A stretch of 64,000 nucleotides of DNA, from assembly GCA_021018815.1 (NCBI GenBank), contig JAITYX010000004.1:1427501-1491500 (forward strand), given 5' to 3'. The notes beneath the pieces were generated by a model. That model was not told the DNA's origin, ran no database searches, and saw only the letters and a program-made list of their open reading frames with translations. Origin of the DNA: Talinum fruticosum (taxonomy: Eukaryota; Streptophyta; Magnoliopsida; Caryophyllales; Talinaceae). Both the position numbers and the translations under genes were made by a program. Shown here piece after piece: positions 12,753 to 23,973 of the stretch. Position 1 is the stretch's first letter. Every line of letters begins with the position of its first letter.

Positions 12753-14383
12753 TGTAGCCCCTTTTTCTCTTTTATTTAATTACTCTAATTCACATCAGAA
12801 ATTAAAGGAAAATATTTTCTTTAATTATATATATATATATTCCCTCTTCTTTATCCAATATTTAGCTCATGACTTTCTTTTCTTTTTATTTTTTTTTGGG
12901 GGGTTTGGACTTGAGCTAAAATTATGGATGCAAGTGGTAGATGTGAAGTTTAAATAATCTCGTGATAGGTTTTTATTTTAAAATAGTAGAGTTTGGACGA
13001 TTCATAACTCAGTTTGTTCATATAAATTGTCTAATAAGAAAAGACATAAACATGTCTTATATAAATATTTGTAACTGATGAAAATAAAACTGTTTAGATA
13101 AAATTTAGTAATTTGTCTTTTTACTTATATATGTTTAACATTTTGTATGAAATGAAATAGAAGATTTAAAACTTGTTTGACGTTACATGAAAAATAGAAT
13201 CAATTTATGTTTAATGTTCGTTTATGTTCTTTTATGTTCATTTATGTTATTTTATGTTCGTTTCTGCTCTTTTTTTGTTTATTTATGTTCGTTTTTATTT
13301 ATATTTATGTTTATATGCATTTTGTATGTAAGTTCAAATAGACCCTTAGTAGAAAAGATGAAGTTTTGGGGGATTGGAATTGTGAAATATAATTCCTCTC
13401 TCTTTGTTGCATCCCAAGGAATGGTTCTTTAAACACCCCCTTTTCTTGCCCCACCTTTTTTTTTTGGGTTACAATTTGAAATAAATTATATATAGGAAGG
13501 AGTAATTAAATATTTATCTAGTGAAAGAAGTACAATTAATCCATAGTCAAAAAGAACAAAATAAATAAATCAATGTCATTATCTCGAAAATGACATGCAA
13601 TACCTTTATGGACTTTCTTGCAGGATATCCATATCACCGGGGTTTCTTTTTAGATTATTCCCACATTAGTTGACAATAAAATTTACATTAACATTACATT
13701 AAATAAATGCTATTATTGCATTAAAAAATTACAATGTATACCGTTTCTAATAATGTATTATATTTTTTAGATCGTTTTTAATTATAAGACTATGTATTTC
13801 TAAATTTTACTCGTACATGGATACCATACTCGATGACACTTTCTAGTATTATGAGTCCCGACTCCCGACCCTCTTTTATATGATTTGAATTTTTTAAATT
13901 TTCTACAAATAGAGAAATTATACATTTTTATGATTGGTTGTATACATTCACCTAGAAAACTGATAAAAATTTATATTTTTTCTAATAATATATGTTTCTA
14001 TATCGATCATAGATATTTTTGAAAAATGAAAGCAGTAATTAGTTACTCGAAGTCAAACAAAATCATAAAAAAATTAATTAATTATAAATTAAATGCACAA
14101 GACATATAAAATGCTAGATAGGGCCAAAAGTCCTCAATTTTTATTTTTTTTTCGAGTGGAACCAAAAGTCCGCAAATCTTAACGTAAAGAAACAATCACC
14201 ATTGACTAATTAAGAGTTATATAGCTTCTAATACCTATAGATTTTGGATTAGACCACCTATTTAGAAGGCTAAATGTATTTAATTTGCTTGTTTTATTAA
14301 CTTTGCTGAAAATAAGATCACTAGTTATCCTTCACTTTTATCATAATTAATGATAAAAGTAAAAAATTTTCGTTCTACTTTTA
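12753..14383. other. Non-coding, 3' flank of the DUF761 gene
   Basis: No gene seen. 13195-13320 is an array of imperfect TTTATGTTCG/TTTATGTTCTT units, the same unit that appears inverted at the right edge of the window. The rest is AT-rich. A TTA target copy lies at 14381-14383. Confidence 0.5.
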
Positions 14384-14828
14384 TGCTCTATCTCGATTCT
14401 AAGAAAATTAGAAGGAAAGAAAAAAATAAAAAATAAATTTCTTTCCCTTGTTTGAATTGAAGAAAAAATGAGAGAAAAAAGTTTGATGGAAAAACTCATG
14501 GAAAATTTTGTCAATTTGGTCAATCATATTTTCCTTCCAAATTGAGAGGAAAATGGAAGAGCAATTTCACAAAGAGAGAGAAATGAAAAAAGAGAGAGAA
14601 TTCTATTAAGAAATGCCATTAAAAATTTTCTCTCTCCTCTCAATTAATCAATGCTATTGAGTATTTTCTCTATGCTCTCCATGACAATGTCATTATAATT
14701 TTTTCCCTCTATTTTTCCTTGAACCAAACACAAGAAAAAAATTAATTTCCTCTTAACTTTTTTTCCTCATTACTTTTTTTCCATTTAAATTTTCTTTCCA
14801 ACCCATTTTCTTAGAATCAAATAGAGCC
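14384..14828. mobile_element. PIF/Harbinger-type MITE A (445 bp)
   Basis: Imperfect terminal inverted repeats: the left end reads TGCTCTATCTCGATTCTAAG and the reverse complement of the right end reads GGCTCTATTTGATTCTAAG, with AAAAT following in both. It is flanked by TTA on each side (14381-14383 and 14829-14831), the 3-bp duplication typical of Harbinger. The interior is AT-rich with no transposase. Its right TTA is also the left TTA of element B. Confidence 0.75.
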
Positions 14829-14831
14829 TTA

Positions 14832-15719
14832 GGGAGTGTTTGGTTGGGGGCAAAATATTTTCCTAGGAAATTATTTTCCATGGGAAAATGATTTCCAAAT
14901 AAAATCATTTTCCACCCATATTTTCCTTTGTTTGGTAGAAGGAAAATAATTTAACAACAAATTCATTCGGGCCTTAAATTTCCATTAATTCAAGAGTTTC
15001 AAAACCCACCTCGAATTCTAGGTTTTGGATACTTGATTTGGAAACTCTTGCTTTCTCTAGTCTCTCGCCTCGCCTCTCGATTTCTCGATCTCTCGCTCTT
15101 CTTTGTTCCTCTCTGTCGTCTTCCGGTTCTCGCTCCGCCAACTCTTTCACCCTCGTTCTCCCCGCTCGGGCTTTGCTTCTCGTGCTCTCCCTCTCATCCT
15201 CGCTCCGGTTCCGCTTCGCCCGCTCTTGTCCTCTCGTTCTCGGTCTCGGTCTCACGCCTTCGTCTCGCTCGCTCGCTCGCTATTTGAATCATACCTTGAA
15301 TGGTGAAGAGGTTGAAGCTGCGAGAGGAGAAAGAAAGCAAGACCACGGATCTAGTTTTCTCGCCATTATTGAACGAGTGACAGGCGAGAGGAGAGAGAAA
15401 GCGAGATGACCTCCATTGTTTAACGATTGAGCAGGACAACAATAAGGGAGAGGACTCGAGAGGAGAGAGAAACTGTGATGAGCGAGTACCCAAGAGGAGA
15501 GAGAAAGAGCTATGAGCGAGAGGGACGAGGAGGGGTTAGGCTGAGTGAGAAGGAGAATTGAAAATTAATTTCCTCCCAAAAAGATAAGAATTTATTTTCT
15601 CCCAAGTGAGGGAAAATATTTTAGTTCAGAAAATTTTTTCCAAATTGTTATTTACCAAACAGTAGAAAATGGAATCTTAATTTTCCAATAAAATATTTTC
15701 CTTCCAAACAAACACTCCC
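14832..15719. mobile_element. PIF/Harbinger-type non-autonomous element B (888 bp)
   Basis: The left end is GGGAGTGTTTGGTTGG and the right end, reverse-complemented, is GGGAGTGTTTGTTTGG. The match continues through AAAATATTTT to about 38 bp with mismatches. TTA flanks both ends (14829-14831 and 15720-15722). The interior (15040-15540) is unlike ordinary MITE DNA. It is strongly strand-asymmetric (CTCTCG-rich, then GAGAGA-rich) and GC-rich, giving shadow frames on both strands. No transposase domain is present. It may carry captured host or satellite-like DNA. Confidence 0.8.
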
Positions 15720-16419
15720 TTAATCCTCACTAATGTTATACCCTTGCAATGCAAGGATTTTAATTATTTTTAATTTTAATTTTATTAATGTAAATAAATA
15801 ACAAAATATATAGTTTTAAAATAAATGATAATTTTATAACAATGTAATTATTATTCTTTATATAAATTATATATTTTTTTAACTTTTAAATTATTTACTA
15901 TTTTTTAAAATTCTCTAATATCCGAGACTTTTTCTTTTTATTTTTTATAAGCACATAAAATATCTTTTAAATATTAATTAATTTAACAATAATTATATTA
16001 CATTCTTACTAATTACTTTATACATATGCAAATAAAAAGTCATTTGTTTTATTTAACTACAGTATTGTATTAATTTAACCTAAGACGAACATTATATAGT
16101 AAAATAATCTTATATGGTTATTACATATGTGTTACACATATAATCATAAGATTTTCGTTTTGAACCAATACTTATATACCGATTCTCTCTAACTTTTATA
16201 AATTATAAAAAAGTTTACTAATGCATGTATAGAACGGTAATGTTTGAATATGAACAAATTAGTTTTTGGATTAACACATTTATTTAATTTATAGTACATA
16301 ATTTTACACAAATTAATTATTTAAAATATAATTAAATGCATACTTATATAAACACTACATTTATGAAACAATTCCACATAAGCATCACATGTGTTACTCA
16401 TATAGAACTCCTACCTAAC

Positions 16420-16423
<4 letters not shown>

Positions 16424-16492
<69 letters not shown>

Positions 16493-16515
16493 ATATAATA
16501 TAATATAATATAATA
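16424..16515. repeat. (AT)n followed by (ATAAT)n microsatellite
   Basis: About 64 bp of pure AT dinucleotide runs into about five ATAAT pentamers. Length is likely to vary between individuals and is hard to assemble. Confidence 0.95.
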
Positions 16516-19500
16516 TATATAAAGCTAGGAGATCAAAAATATAGCAGTCATAGCTTAGAGTATTCAAATTTACCGAACCAAAAAAAAAATTGTAAAAAAT
16601 GTTATCTTTTTCAATCTAAATTTAAATTAATATATAAAAACATTTCGATTATCGAAACCGTTTTTCATGACTTAAATCTTTTGTGATTTTTTTCAACCTT
16701 AAATTGAATTGAGTTAAGAGAAAAGAATATATATTTTTATATATACATGACTCAGTAAAAACTATCATCCAAATTGTTTCATCTTGATCAAACTAAATTT
16801 ACGATATTGCTATAATTTTTTTGGTTCATATTAAGGTGTCCTGAATTTTGGCGAATATAATTCTTTCCGAGAAAAAGTTTAAATTTATATGGTATCTTGT
16901 TTATCAAAATAAGACTGCTACCACTTCAATATTATTAATAAGTTTGAAACGGTTATTATAGCGATAATGTCACAATTATTTGTTCACATGATTATATATT
17001 CTAAATTATATAAAGGTTAATTTCATTCTATCATAAAAGTGATTGAGGAAGTTATGATTAATTAAATTAAGAAATAAAGTGGATGTGGAAGATGTCGGGT
17101 TGTGGATCCAACCTAACATATGACATCGGGCCCCAAAAGTTTCATGCTTTTAATTTTAATTGTCCTCACTCACTCTCACTCTCATCTCACTCTCACTCTC
17201 ACTCACTGATTTTCTTTCCTGATTTTTTAACCTTTTTTTTATTTATTTTTTACGTATTTTAAACTGGAAACTTCCAATTCTACGTGGAAAATTTGCGCCG
17301 GAAAGGGGGCTGGTAGGCCATTTTGCACGCCGCTGTCTCCCCATTTTCCTGCCTTCTCACTAAATCGTCTCTTTTTAGTGAGACATAAACATCAACATAA
17401 TATAAATGGCGAAAAGAATGTATTTAAAATTAAATGAAGGATAAAAGTATAACATGGTTTAAAGATAAACACATGAAACATTTGGGTGTTTTTTTCAGAT
17501 GAAAGTTAGGGTGGGCATGTCATTGGGTTTGAATTCAAATTAGGTGATTTTCGATTTTTGATTGGGTTAATTTCAGTTAGGTTAGATCTTGAATCAATGG
17601 ATATTTAGTTTGATAAAATTGTGTTATTACGAAAAACAATATAGGAGGGAGAAGTTTGGGTTGAGTTTGATTCAAGTTAGTGTATTAAGGATATCGGGTC
17701 AATTTAGATCACTTTGTCTTTGTTTTAGGCTTTGATTTTTGTCCATTATGTTAGGTTTAGTTTCAGTCTATATTCATTCTTCACAACAACTAACTCGTCT
17801 CGTATATGGGTTAAGTTGTGCATATTTATATTACTTTATATTGACTTTCATCTTCGGCACGCATATACATGCTTAACAAAAGATTGGTGTTATTAGTCCA
17901 ACACCTACTATTACTCCATATCAGTTTGATTTAAATAAGTAACACGATATATGTAGTCAATATCAGTTTGATTTATCCAATAATTGAAGAAATCGAATTT
18001 ATTGAAACACATGTTTTAGGTTACAACAAGAAAGCACATGTGATTTTGAAGCCAATAGGTGTCACTCAATGATATATGCACATAACAAACGTATAATAAT
18101 GAATGGGATATCATATGCATAACTTCAACATCAAAACAAAACCCTTTGAAACCGACTTTTAGGGAGCCACACATTTACTTTAGTGTCACCCTACCATATT
18201 CAATTTATGATTTGCATAGCTCTTCCAACTTAGCTACCTTAGCTTTGACCTTTCCCTCTCCCTATCAGATTAATTGCTCACTCGGTACTTTTCCAATATA
18301 TAACTTGTTAGGATTAAAAATGGTTCGATTGTAGACATCCATTTTTGTTACGTGTGGATTGTTTTGGCGCGGAAGGAATGGGATTGAGTGAAATTATTAT
18401 TATTTTTTTCTGAAAGGAGTGGAATAAAGTGAGAGGCTAGTGGGAGGAGTCGATCTTATAAAAAGGAGTTACAACTTACAAAATAAATTGTTCGAGTTTT
18501 CAAAGAATAAGATGGAGTGTTAAGATTCTTCTAGAAGTGTAATAGAGTAAGAAGGAAGTGAGAACTTAAGATTTTTAATCCAGATGAACAGGTTCTTAGT
18601 TTTCTAATTGTGTTTATTTAAAAGTTTGATCGGATTAAGTCACGAAAAAATAATAGTAAGAGCATAATTAACATTGATCAATTAGAATAAAGTAAAATAA
18701 GAAACATAAAAGAAAAACCTTAAACCTTTGTCTTCATTATTTATTAGACCAAACATTATTGATCCAACGTTAACAAAAAAATCTTAATGTCAACTTTAAG
18801 TAACAAAAGGCGAAGTTGGACAATTTTTTAACTGAAAAATCAACCAAAACAAATTGTGGAGCCAACTACGGCTGCAGCTGGTGGTGTTTGTTATGGTTTG
18901 GTGTGTGTATACCATTAGCTTGTTCAGATGGGCTTGACTTCAGCTTCCAAGTTGCGCTGAATTCCCTGAATAGACTAGGCTTGTTGCTCCTTTAGCCAAT
19001 GCTGGTTCTAATAAACAAGGAATCTAACTATTGGTAAAGACAGTATATTTTTTCCTCGTTAGTTAATAAAAAACCTTGTAAAATTACAAAAAGTAACTTT
19101 AAAAAAGGTCAGATCGAATTTTATTCAATTCAAATAAATTAAAATTTTGAGTGTTGGATAAGTTTTATCGGATTTAGTTACTTCATGTCTTTGATCGGGT
19201 CTCGTTAGTTCATGTCTACGACATACGTATTCTAGGGTCGTGTTTTGCCGTATTGAGTCAAGTCTAGTCACCCTCGCTCAAGCATTATTGCTTTGCCAGT
19301 TTTTCTGGAAACGGCCTATGGGTCTGGCCCAAGCAAAGAAGTGAAAAATATGCAGGTTAGTGGCCCAAAATGAGAGTCCATATCATAAACTCAAGTTAAT
19401 CAGCCAACCATTTTTTTTGTTTTTTTTTTTTGTTGAGACATACACATTAAAGATGGAAAAAAGAACACTGAGGTAACTTTTTGGGTACAACATAATAATA

Positions 19501-19639
19501 CACCTAATAATACTTTCGTAAGGTGGCACAATCGAGTCATATGTGTTATGACCATGTTGTAGAAAAAAAGGAGAAAAACACAGTGGAGTGGCGGACGGCA
19601 AGGTGGCACGGCCTTGACATGACCATGCCATGCTCTCTT

Positions 19640-20140
19640 TTGTGAGTAACTTTTCGTCTTCACTCGGTTTCCTACATTTTACGTGTTGATTGCTTGATTT
19701 TATGGGTTGTAGTTGTAGTAGGTGTAATTGGAGGCCTAGGGTTGTTGCTTATCTATTTAAAAGGTGGTTTAATTCATCTTTGTAAGCATCCAAATTATTC
19801 AAATTGTTTAAGCTTTGGTAATTTGGGGAAAGCCAATTGGAAGTGTATCCAATTGAAGTGAGCTATTGAAAGGAGAGTGTTGTGAGATTGCGTAATCTCG
19901 GGTTTTAGAAAGGTTTCGGGGTTTGAGATCATTCTTGTACTTCCTCATTATAGTGAAACCGATTTGCTTGTGCCATTCGTGGTTTTTTTCCGATTTGAGT
20001 TTCAACGTAAATTCTTGTATCCATTTGATTTAGTGTTTTCATTTGATTTGTTTATACTTTTGATTATCTTGTTTCAACCAAAATACTTCCGCATTCAAGT
20101 CGCTCTATTTCCTAGCTTAACTCAATTCGAATAATCTAAG
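19640..20140 (+). repeat. Degenerate Ty1/copia-type LTR (R-U5) relic
   Basis: The run GTGAGATTGCGTAATCTCGG, followed about 90 bp later by CGTGGTTTTTTTCCGATTTG and then TTTCAACGTAAATTCTTG, resembles the R-U5 part of plant copia LTRs, recalled from the general form of this family. No terminal TG/CA pair, primer-binding site or coding domain is visible, so limits are approximate. Confidence 0.4.
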
Positions 20141-20479
20141 TTAACAAATCAACAATCCTATTCTCCTTTAGGGAACACTCGAAGAACAAATGGGCATCTT
20201 ATTTTGCCTTATATCAACAAATAAAGGGTGAATATGTAGCGACGTCTGTCAAAAACTTACAAGTTTCAATAAAATCTGACATCAAAGTATATTCGATATT
20301 TATTCACATAAGTCGCAAAACACAATACCATACAAGTACAATGAAAGAAGAGAAAAATCTAATTTTGAACCTAACATACAGAGAACTCACTCTTACCCTG
20401 AACATGTACTATTTCACTACGTAGTTTGCCTCAAATGAGGTAGTATCATCGCTAGCGTGCAAAGTGAAGGAGACTTGGT

Positions 20480-22432
20480 TTAGAATGGCCAGCCTTGAGG
20501 AACAATTTTATCCTTAATCCACATGTAAATAGGGACGAGCACGAAGTATGCTGCTGCTAGTGTACCAAGGATGAACCGGGTCAGGAAAACAACTCGATTC
20601 ACTGGTTTCTGTACGGCTTCTACCTTCGGTCCAAGCTGCATTGTTCCAAAGCATATTCACAATTCAACCCGAAAATCAAGGGAAAACTCTATAATAGTGT
20701 AGTAGTATTAATTGTCATTACGCCTTAGGTAAGACTGTCAACTCAAAATTTACAAACAACATGAATAATAAGTAGTGAATAAGTTGGCCCGGAAAGTTGT
20801 TCCAACCATGGACAGTAAAAAAGGTGTGAATGTGCACCTGCAAGGGGAGTCACCACTGTATGGCTTGACACCAGTGACAGAGCAACCCATGATCAAGCCA
20901 TGACGGCGAACACCTCGGTACCATTTAGGCCCAATCCTTTTGATTTTGACATCTTTGAAACCGGCTTTGGTAAACCATTCTATATACTCTTCTTCCTTGG
21001 GGAAAAGCATCCACAAGTCTGCAAAGAGTCGAGACAGCCAGAAGGTTGGATAGACTGGGCCAATTACACAGGCTATTCCTCCGATTCTTAGCACTCTGTA
21101 TGCTTCCCTGATCCCTCGTTGGGGGTCCGGCCAGTACTCAATACTATTCTTGCAGCATCAATGATCACATTTGCATTTAAGTATCATCAAAGGTAATTCA
21201 TAGTATATGCAATTTGTAAAGTATGCTTCTCGAATGCAAGCTCAAGTACAAGCATTCTTTCTGCAATGCAGTTTGTAGGAGGGATAAGTTTATCTATCAC
21301 TTTCAACCACTTAAGATGGCCGCTCTTCACCTACTTGAGAATGAGATCTGCAAAGATGCAGGTGAAGCTCACAGAAGCTAAGCTATTTTACATGGATTGT
21401 GGTTCAAGTATCCAATATGAGTACATGCCCAGATGTCGTTTGCCCTTATTTCTGATGAATTTACATGTTTTATGTCTAAAATGAAGCGTTACTTTCCATT
21501 CCAATGTCAGGCTATGAATGCTCGATTGAAGTAGAGTTCAAAGGAGGAGTCCGAGTGACATAGCTACAAAGAAACTAGGAACTACATTAGACATACTTTC
21601 CAATGACTTGAAAGCGCTGGGTGAATAATATACATACCTCAAATCAAACAGTATCACGATTTATAATTCAGGACTCTCACTATTTCTGCATCATTAGATT
21701 TTACAATTTCAAAGTTGATTTTCAGAAGTATATATGAGGCTCAGGACATATGTCAGCAACTTATCACTAACGATTCTAAAACTCCATTCACTACAAATCC
21801 AAATTCACCGACCCAATCATATGTAATTACACCACAAACATGCAAAATCACATAATCTCAGACACCTAAAGAGTAAATTACCTTCCAGCAGAAATGTATC
21901 TGTTGAAAGTATCAGTAGGGAATGGCAAATTCTCAGCATCACCTTCAAGTATAGTGCATTTTTGGAGAGGCTCTTTCTCCCTAGCCTTTGCAAGCTGGTG
22001 AGGAGACTGATCAATGACAGTCACATTCTCAGGATCAACATACTTGACGATCCCTAAAGTTGTGAACCCGGTTCCTCCTCCGACATCGACAACTTTCAAG
22101 TTTGGGTTGTTAAGCACAGCTGGCTCGAGGGCCTCATCCCTCATGTCTTCGGTCCAATGACCCGGGTTTATGATGTGATCATACACGAGAGATAAGAAGC
22201 GGTAAAACCAGAATGCCTCTTGCTTGTTCTGTATGAACCTGGGCTGAGTAATTGGCCTTGATGCTGATAAGCTGCATCTGGGCACTAGAAGTTTTCTGGT
22301 GGGTAGTTTTATTAGGGGCTTGAATTGAAGATTTGAGCCAAAAATTGGATGCCCATTTGGGGAAATCGGGCAATGAGATTGAGGTTTTCTGCTCCATTGA
22401 GCAGTGAAGAAGCCATGGAGATGATGGGGCAA
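20480..22432 (-). CDS. VTE3: 2-methyl-6-phytyl-1,4-benzoquinone (MPBQ/MSBQ) methyltransferase
   Basis: Methylates the quinone ring for tocopherol and plastoquinone synthesis at the plastid inner envelope, using S-adenosylmethionine. Exons: 22432-21882 (phase 2 end, AG|gtaatt), 21143-20838, 20635-20480; about 337 aa, as in Arabidopsis VTE3. The N-terminus looks like a transit peptide up to about CSLSASRP. Motif I VVDVGGGTGFTTLGI and the block SIEYWPDPQRGIREAY are intact. Exon 3 encodes a C-terminal membrane helix (FILGTLAAAYFVLVPIYMW). Oddity: with canonical GT/AG sites exon 2 is one base short (CCCCTTG where CCN TTG is expected, about 20843-20846). As written, the frame hits TAG five codons into exon 3 and loses the anchor. 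A (GA)n run in the leader (22562-22580) precedes the gene. Identity is very secure; the frameshift is probably a base-call error. Confidence 0.95.
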
Positions 22433-23270
22433 CTAGTGCCCAGAAAAGTTTAGTCCTAATCTTACTAAATTTGTGACCTCTACAATACTAAAATGCAAAA
22501 ATAGTGGCTACAGAAATCATTGTGAAATTAGTGATCAGAAATAGATGATAGTGTAGGAGTAGAGAGAGAGAGAGAGAGAATTGCTTGGATTGGTTCTGCC
22601 TATACTTTGTGCTGAGCTGTTCAATATAGACCACATATCTGGGTTCTATAGTATTCAGGGATAGGGCTTGCTGTTATTTACTATTTATCCCAACCTTGAG
22701 TACCCTAATAATTAATAAGTAGAGTTGCTTCTAATGGGTCCATCCTACCAGTATATACTCTTCCCCGACACGTATATATTCTTTTTCTGAGTTTATTTAT
22801 CAGGTATTTTTTTCAATACATTTTTCTCTATGTTATTTTTAAGAATACGTGCTTTTAAAACTATGATATACATTTATGTTTTGTATTTCTTTCCTTTTTT
22901 GCGGGTGTATTATAGAGGAGAAGCTCCAAACAACAATTTGAGCATTGGTAAATAATAAGAACAAGCCGGATTGGTAACTTCATTGCTTCTTCCATCCTGT
23001 TGTGAAGCATTACTCACAACGAATGAATGAATGAATGAAAGAAAGAAATCAATACACAGTGTATGCCCTGGAATTGAGCCTTGATTAATTGATGAAACAA
23101 TTTGATTCCTCGAGAAACAAAGAAAAAGTTTAACACGACTTAAGTTTCCATGACCGAACAAAAAAAAAATTATAAGAACTCAAAATGTTAATGAGAAATC
23201 ATGTAACATTTGGAGTAGTACAACAAGAGTTGTCAAAATGTTCTTCACTCATGAACTAAAGTTCACCTCT
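22433..23270. other. VTE3 upstream region and short intergenic spacer
   Basis: Contains a (GA)9-10 tract at 22562-22580, probably in the VTE3 leader, and a possible minus-strand TATA (GTATATAC, about 22752-22759). The 83-codon frame at 22910-23161 shows no domain. Confidence 0.45.
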
Positions 23271-23973
23271 TTAAACAGCTTTAGCATTGTCCATGCAGTA
23301 TTTTGTGCAAGCTTTCTTGGAATCGTTGGTATTTTCTGAAATATTACACATTCAAAATCCACAAAATACAACTTGATTAGCAAGAGAGTATTCATCAAAA
23401 CTACATGAATGCAATGTATATGCTCCAAAATCTTGGTATTGATGAGAACTAATGCATATAGGTTCAAATTCAGTTTCAAAAGAAATAGAAGTTAAAACAG
23501 TCGACATTCAAAGTAGGGTCAAGGGGTTAGACTGACAAAAGGGTCTCATCCTTGAATTATATTTTCAAACATCAACCTTTTTACTATGCGGATAATTTCA
23601 TGAAATGTAACTGTTGTAACAGATAAAACCACGAAAACTCACCGGCTTCATCTACTTCTGGATATATGTTGGAAAGTTCACATCCTGCTGTGCACATTCT
23701 TTGTTTAACATGGATTCGATCTACTCGCATAAACTTACTCCTCCTGTCTTTGTCCATCTTATCGAACGTTTTCTTATAGCATTGCAAAATGCACATCCCA
23801 TCTTCTTTGCATTGTTCTTTACAAGCATTGATTTGGTCATGTTCAGGAGTGAACTCATTCTTTGGAGGTTTTCCTGGCTCTACACCTTGAGCTGTTGAGG
23901 TACTCATCTTCAAACACAGGGCCAATGTGAATGCCATTATCAAAATAATTGCAGGGTTTCTTTTTTCAGCCAT
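23271..23973 (-). CDS. Secreted cysteine-rich peptide 1 (two exons, 8 mature cysteines)
   Basis: Predicted 131 aa from exons 23973-23643 and 23335-23271. The split is in a Glu codon (G|AA, phase 1), with GT/AG sites. The start ATGG at 23973 has good context. Residues 5-29 form a hydrophobic signal peptide (cleavage near STAQG). The mature part is charged and carries four CX3C motifs: C51/C55, C61/C65, C94/C98 and C120/C124. Two lysine-rich helices lie between motifs 2 and 3. It is clearly paralogous to the plus-strand gene at 25911 (shared FxPE, DKMDK/DGMDK and CTAGC blocks, same intron). I cannot name the family. CX3C pairs recall thionin-like or helical-hairpin peptides, but that is only an analogy. 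Confidence 0.8.

Larger units (their letters stand above)
15723..20479. other. AT-rich intergenic region
   Basis: No supportable gene. It contains the (AT)n tract at 16424 and a GGGTTTGAATTC/GGTTGGGTT-rich patch near 17505-17830 of a type common in degenerate plant repeats. The copia-like LTR relic at 19640-20140 is listed separately. Confidence 0.5.

Noticed and set aside
14974..15493. Five overlapping frames of 67-123 aa
   Set aside because: All lie in the strand-asymmetric cargo of Harbinger element B with Ser/Leu/Arg-only composition and no domain.
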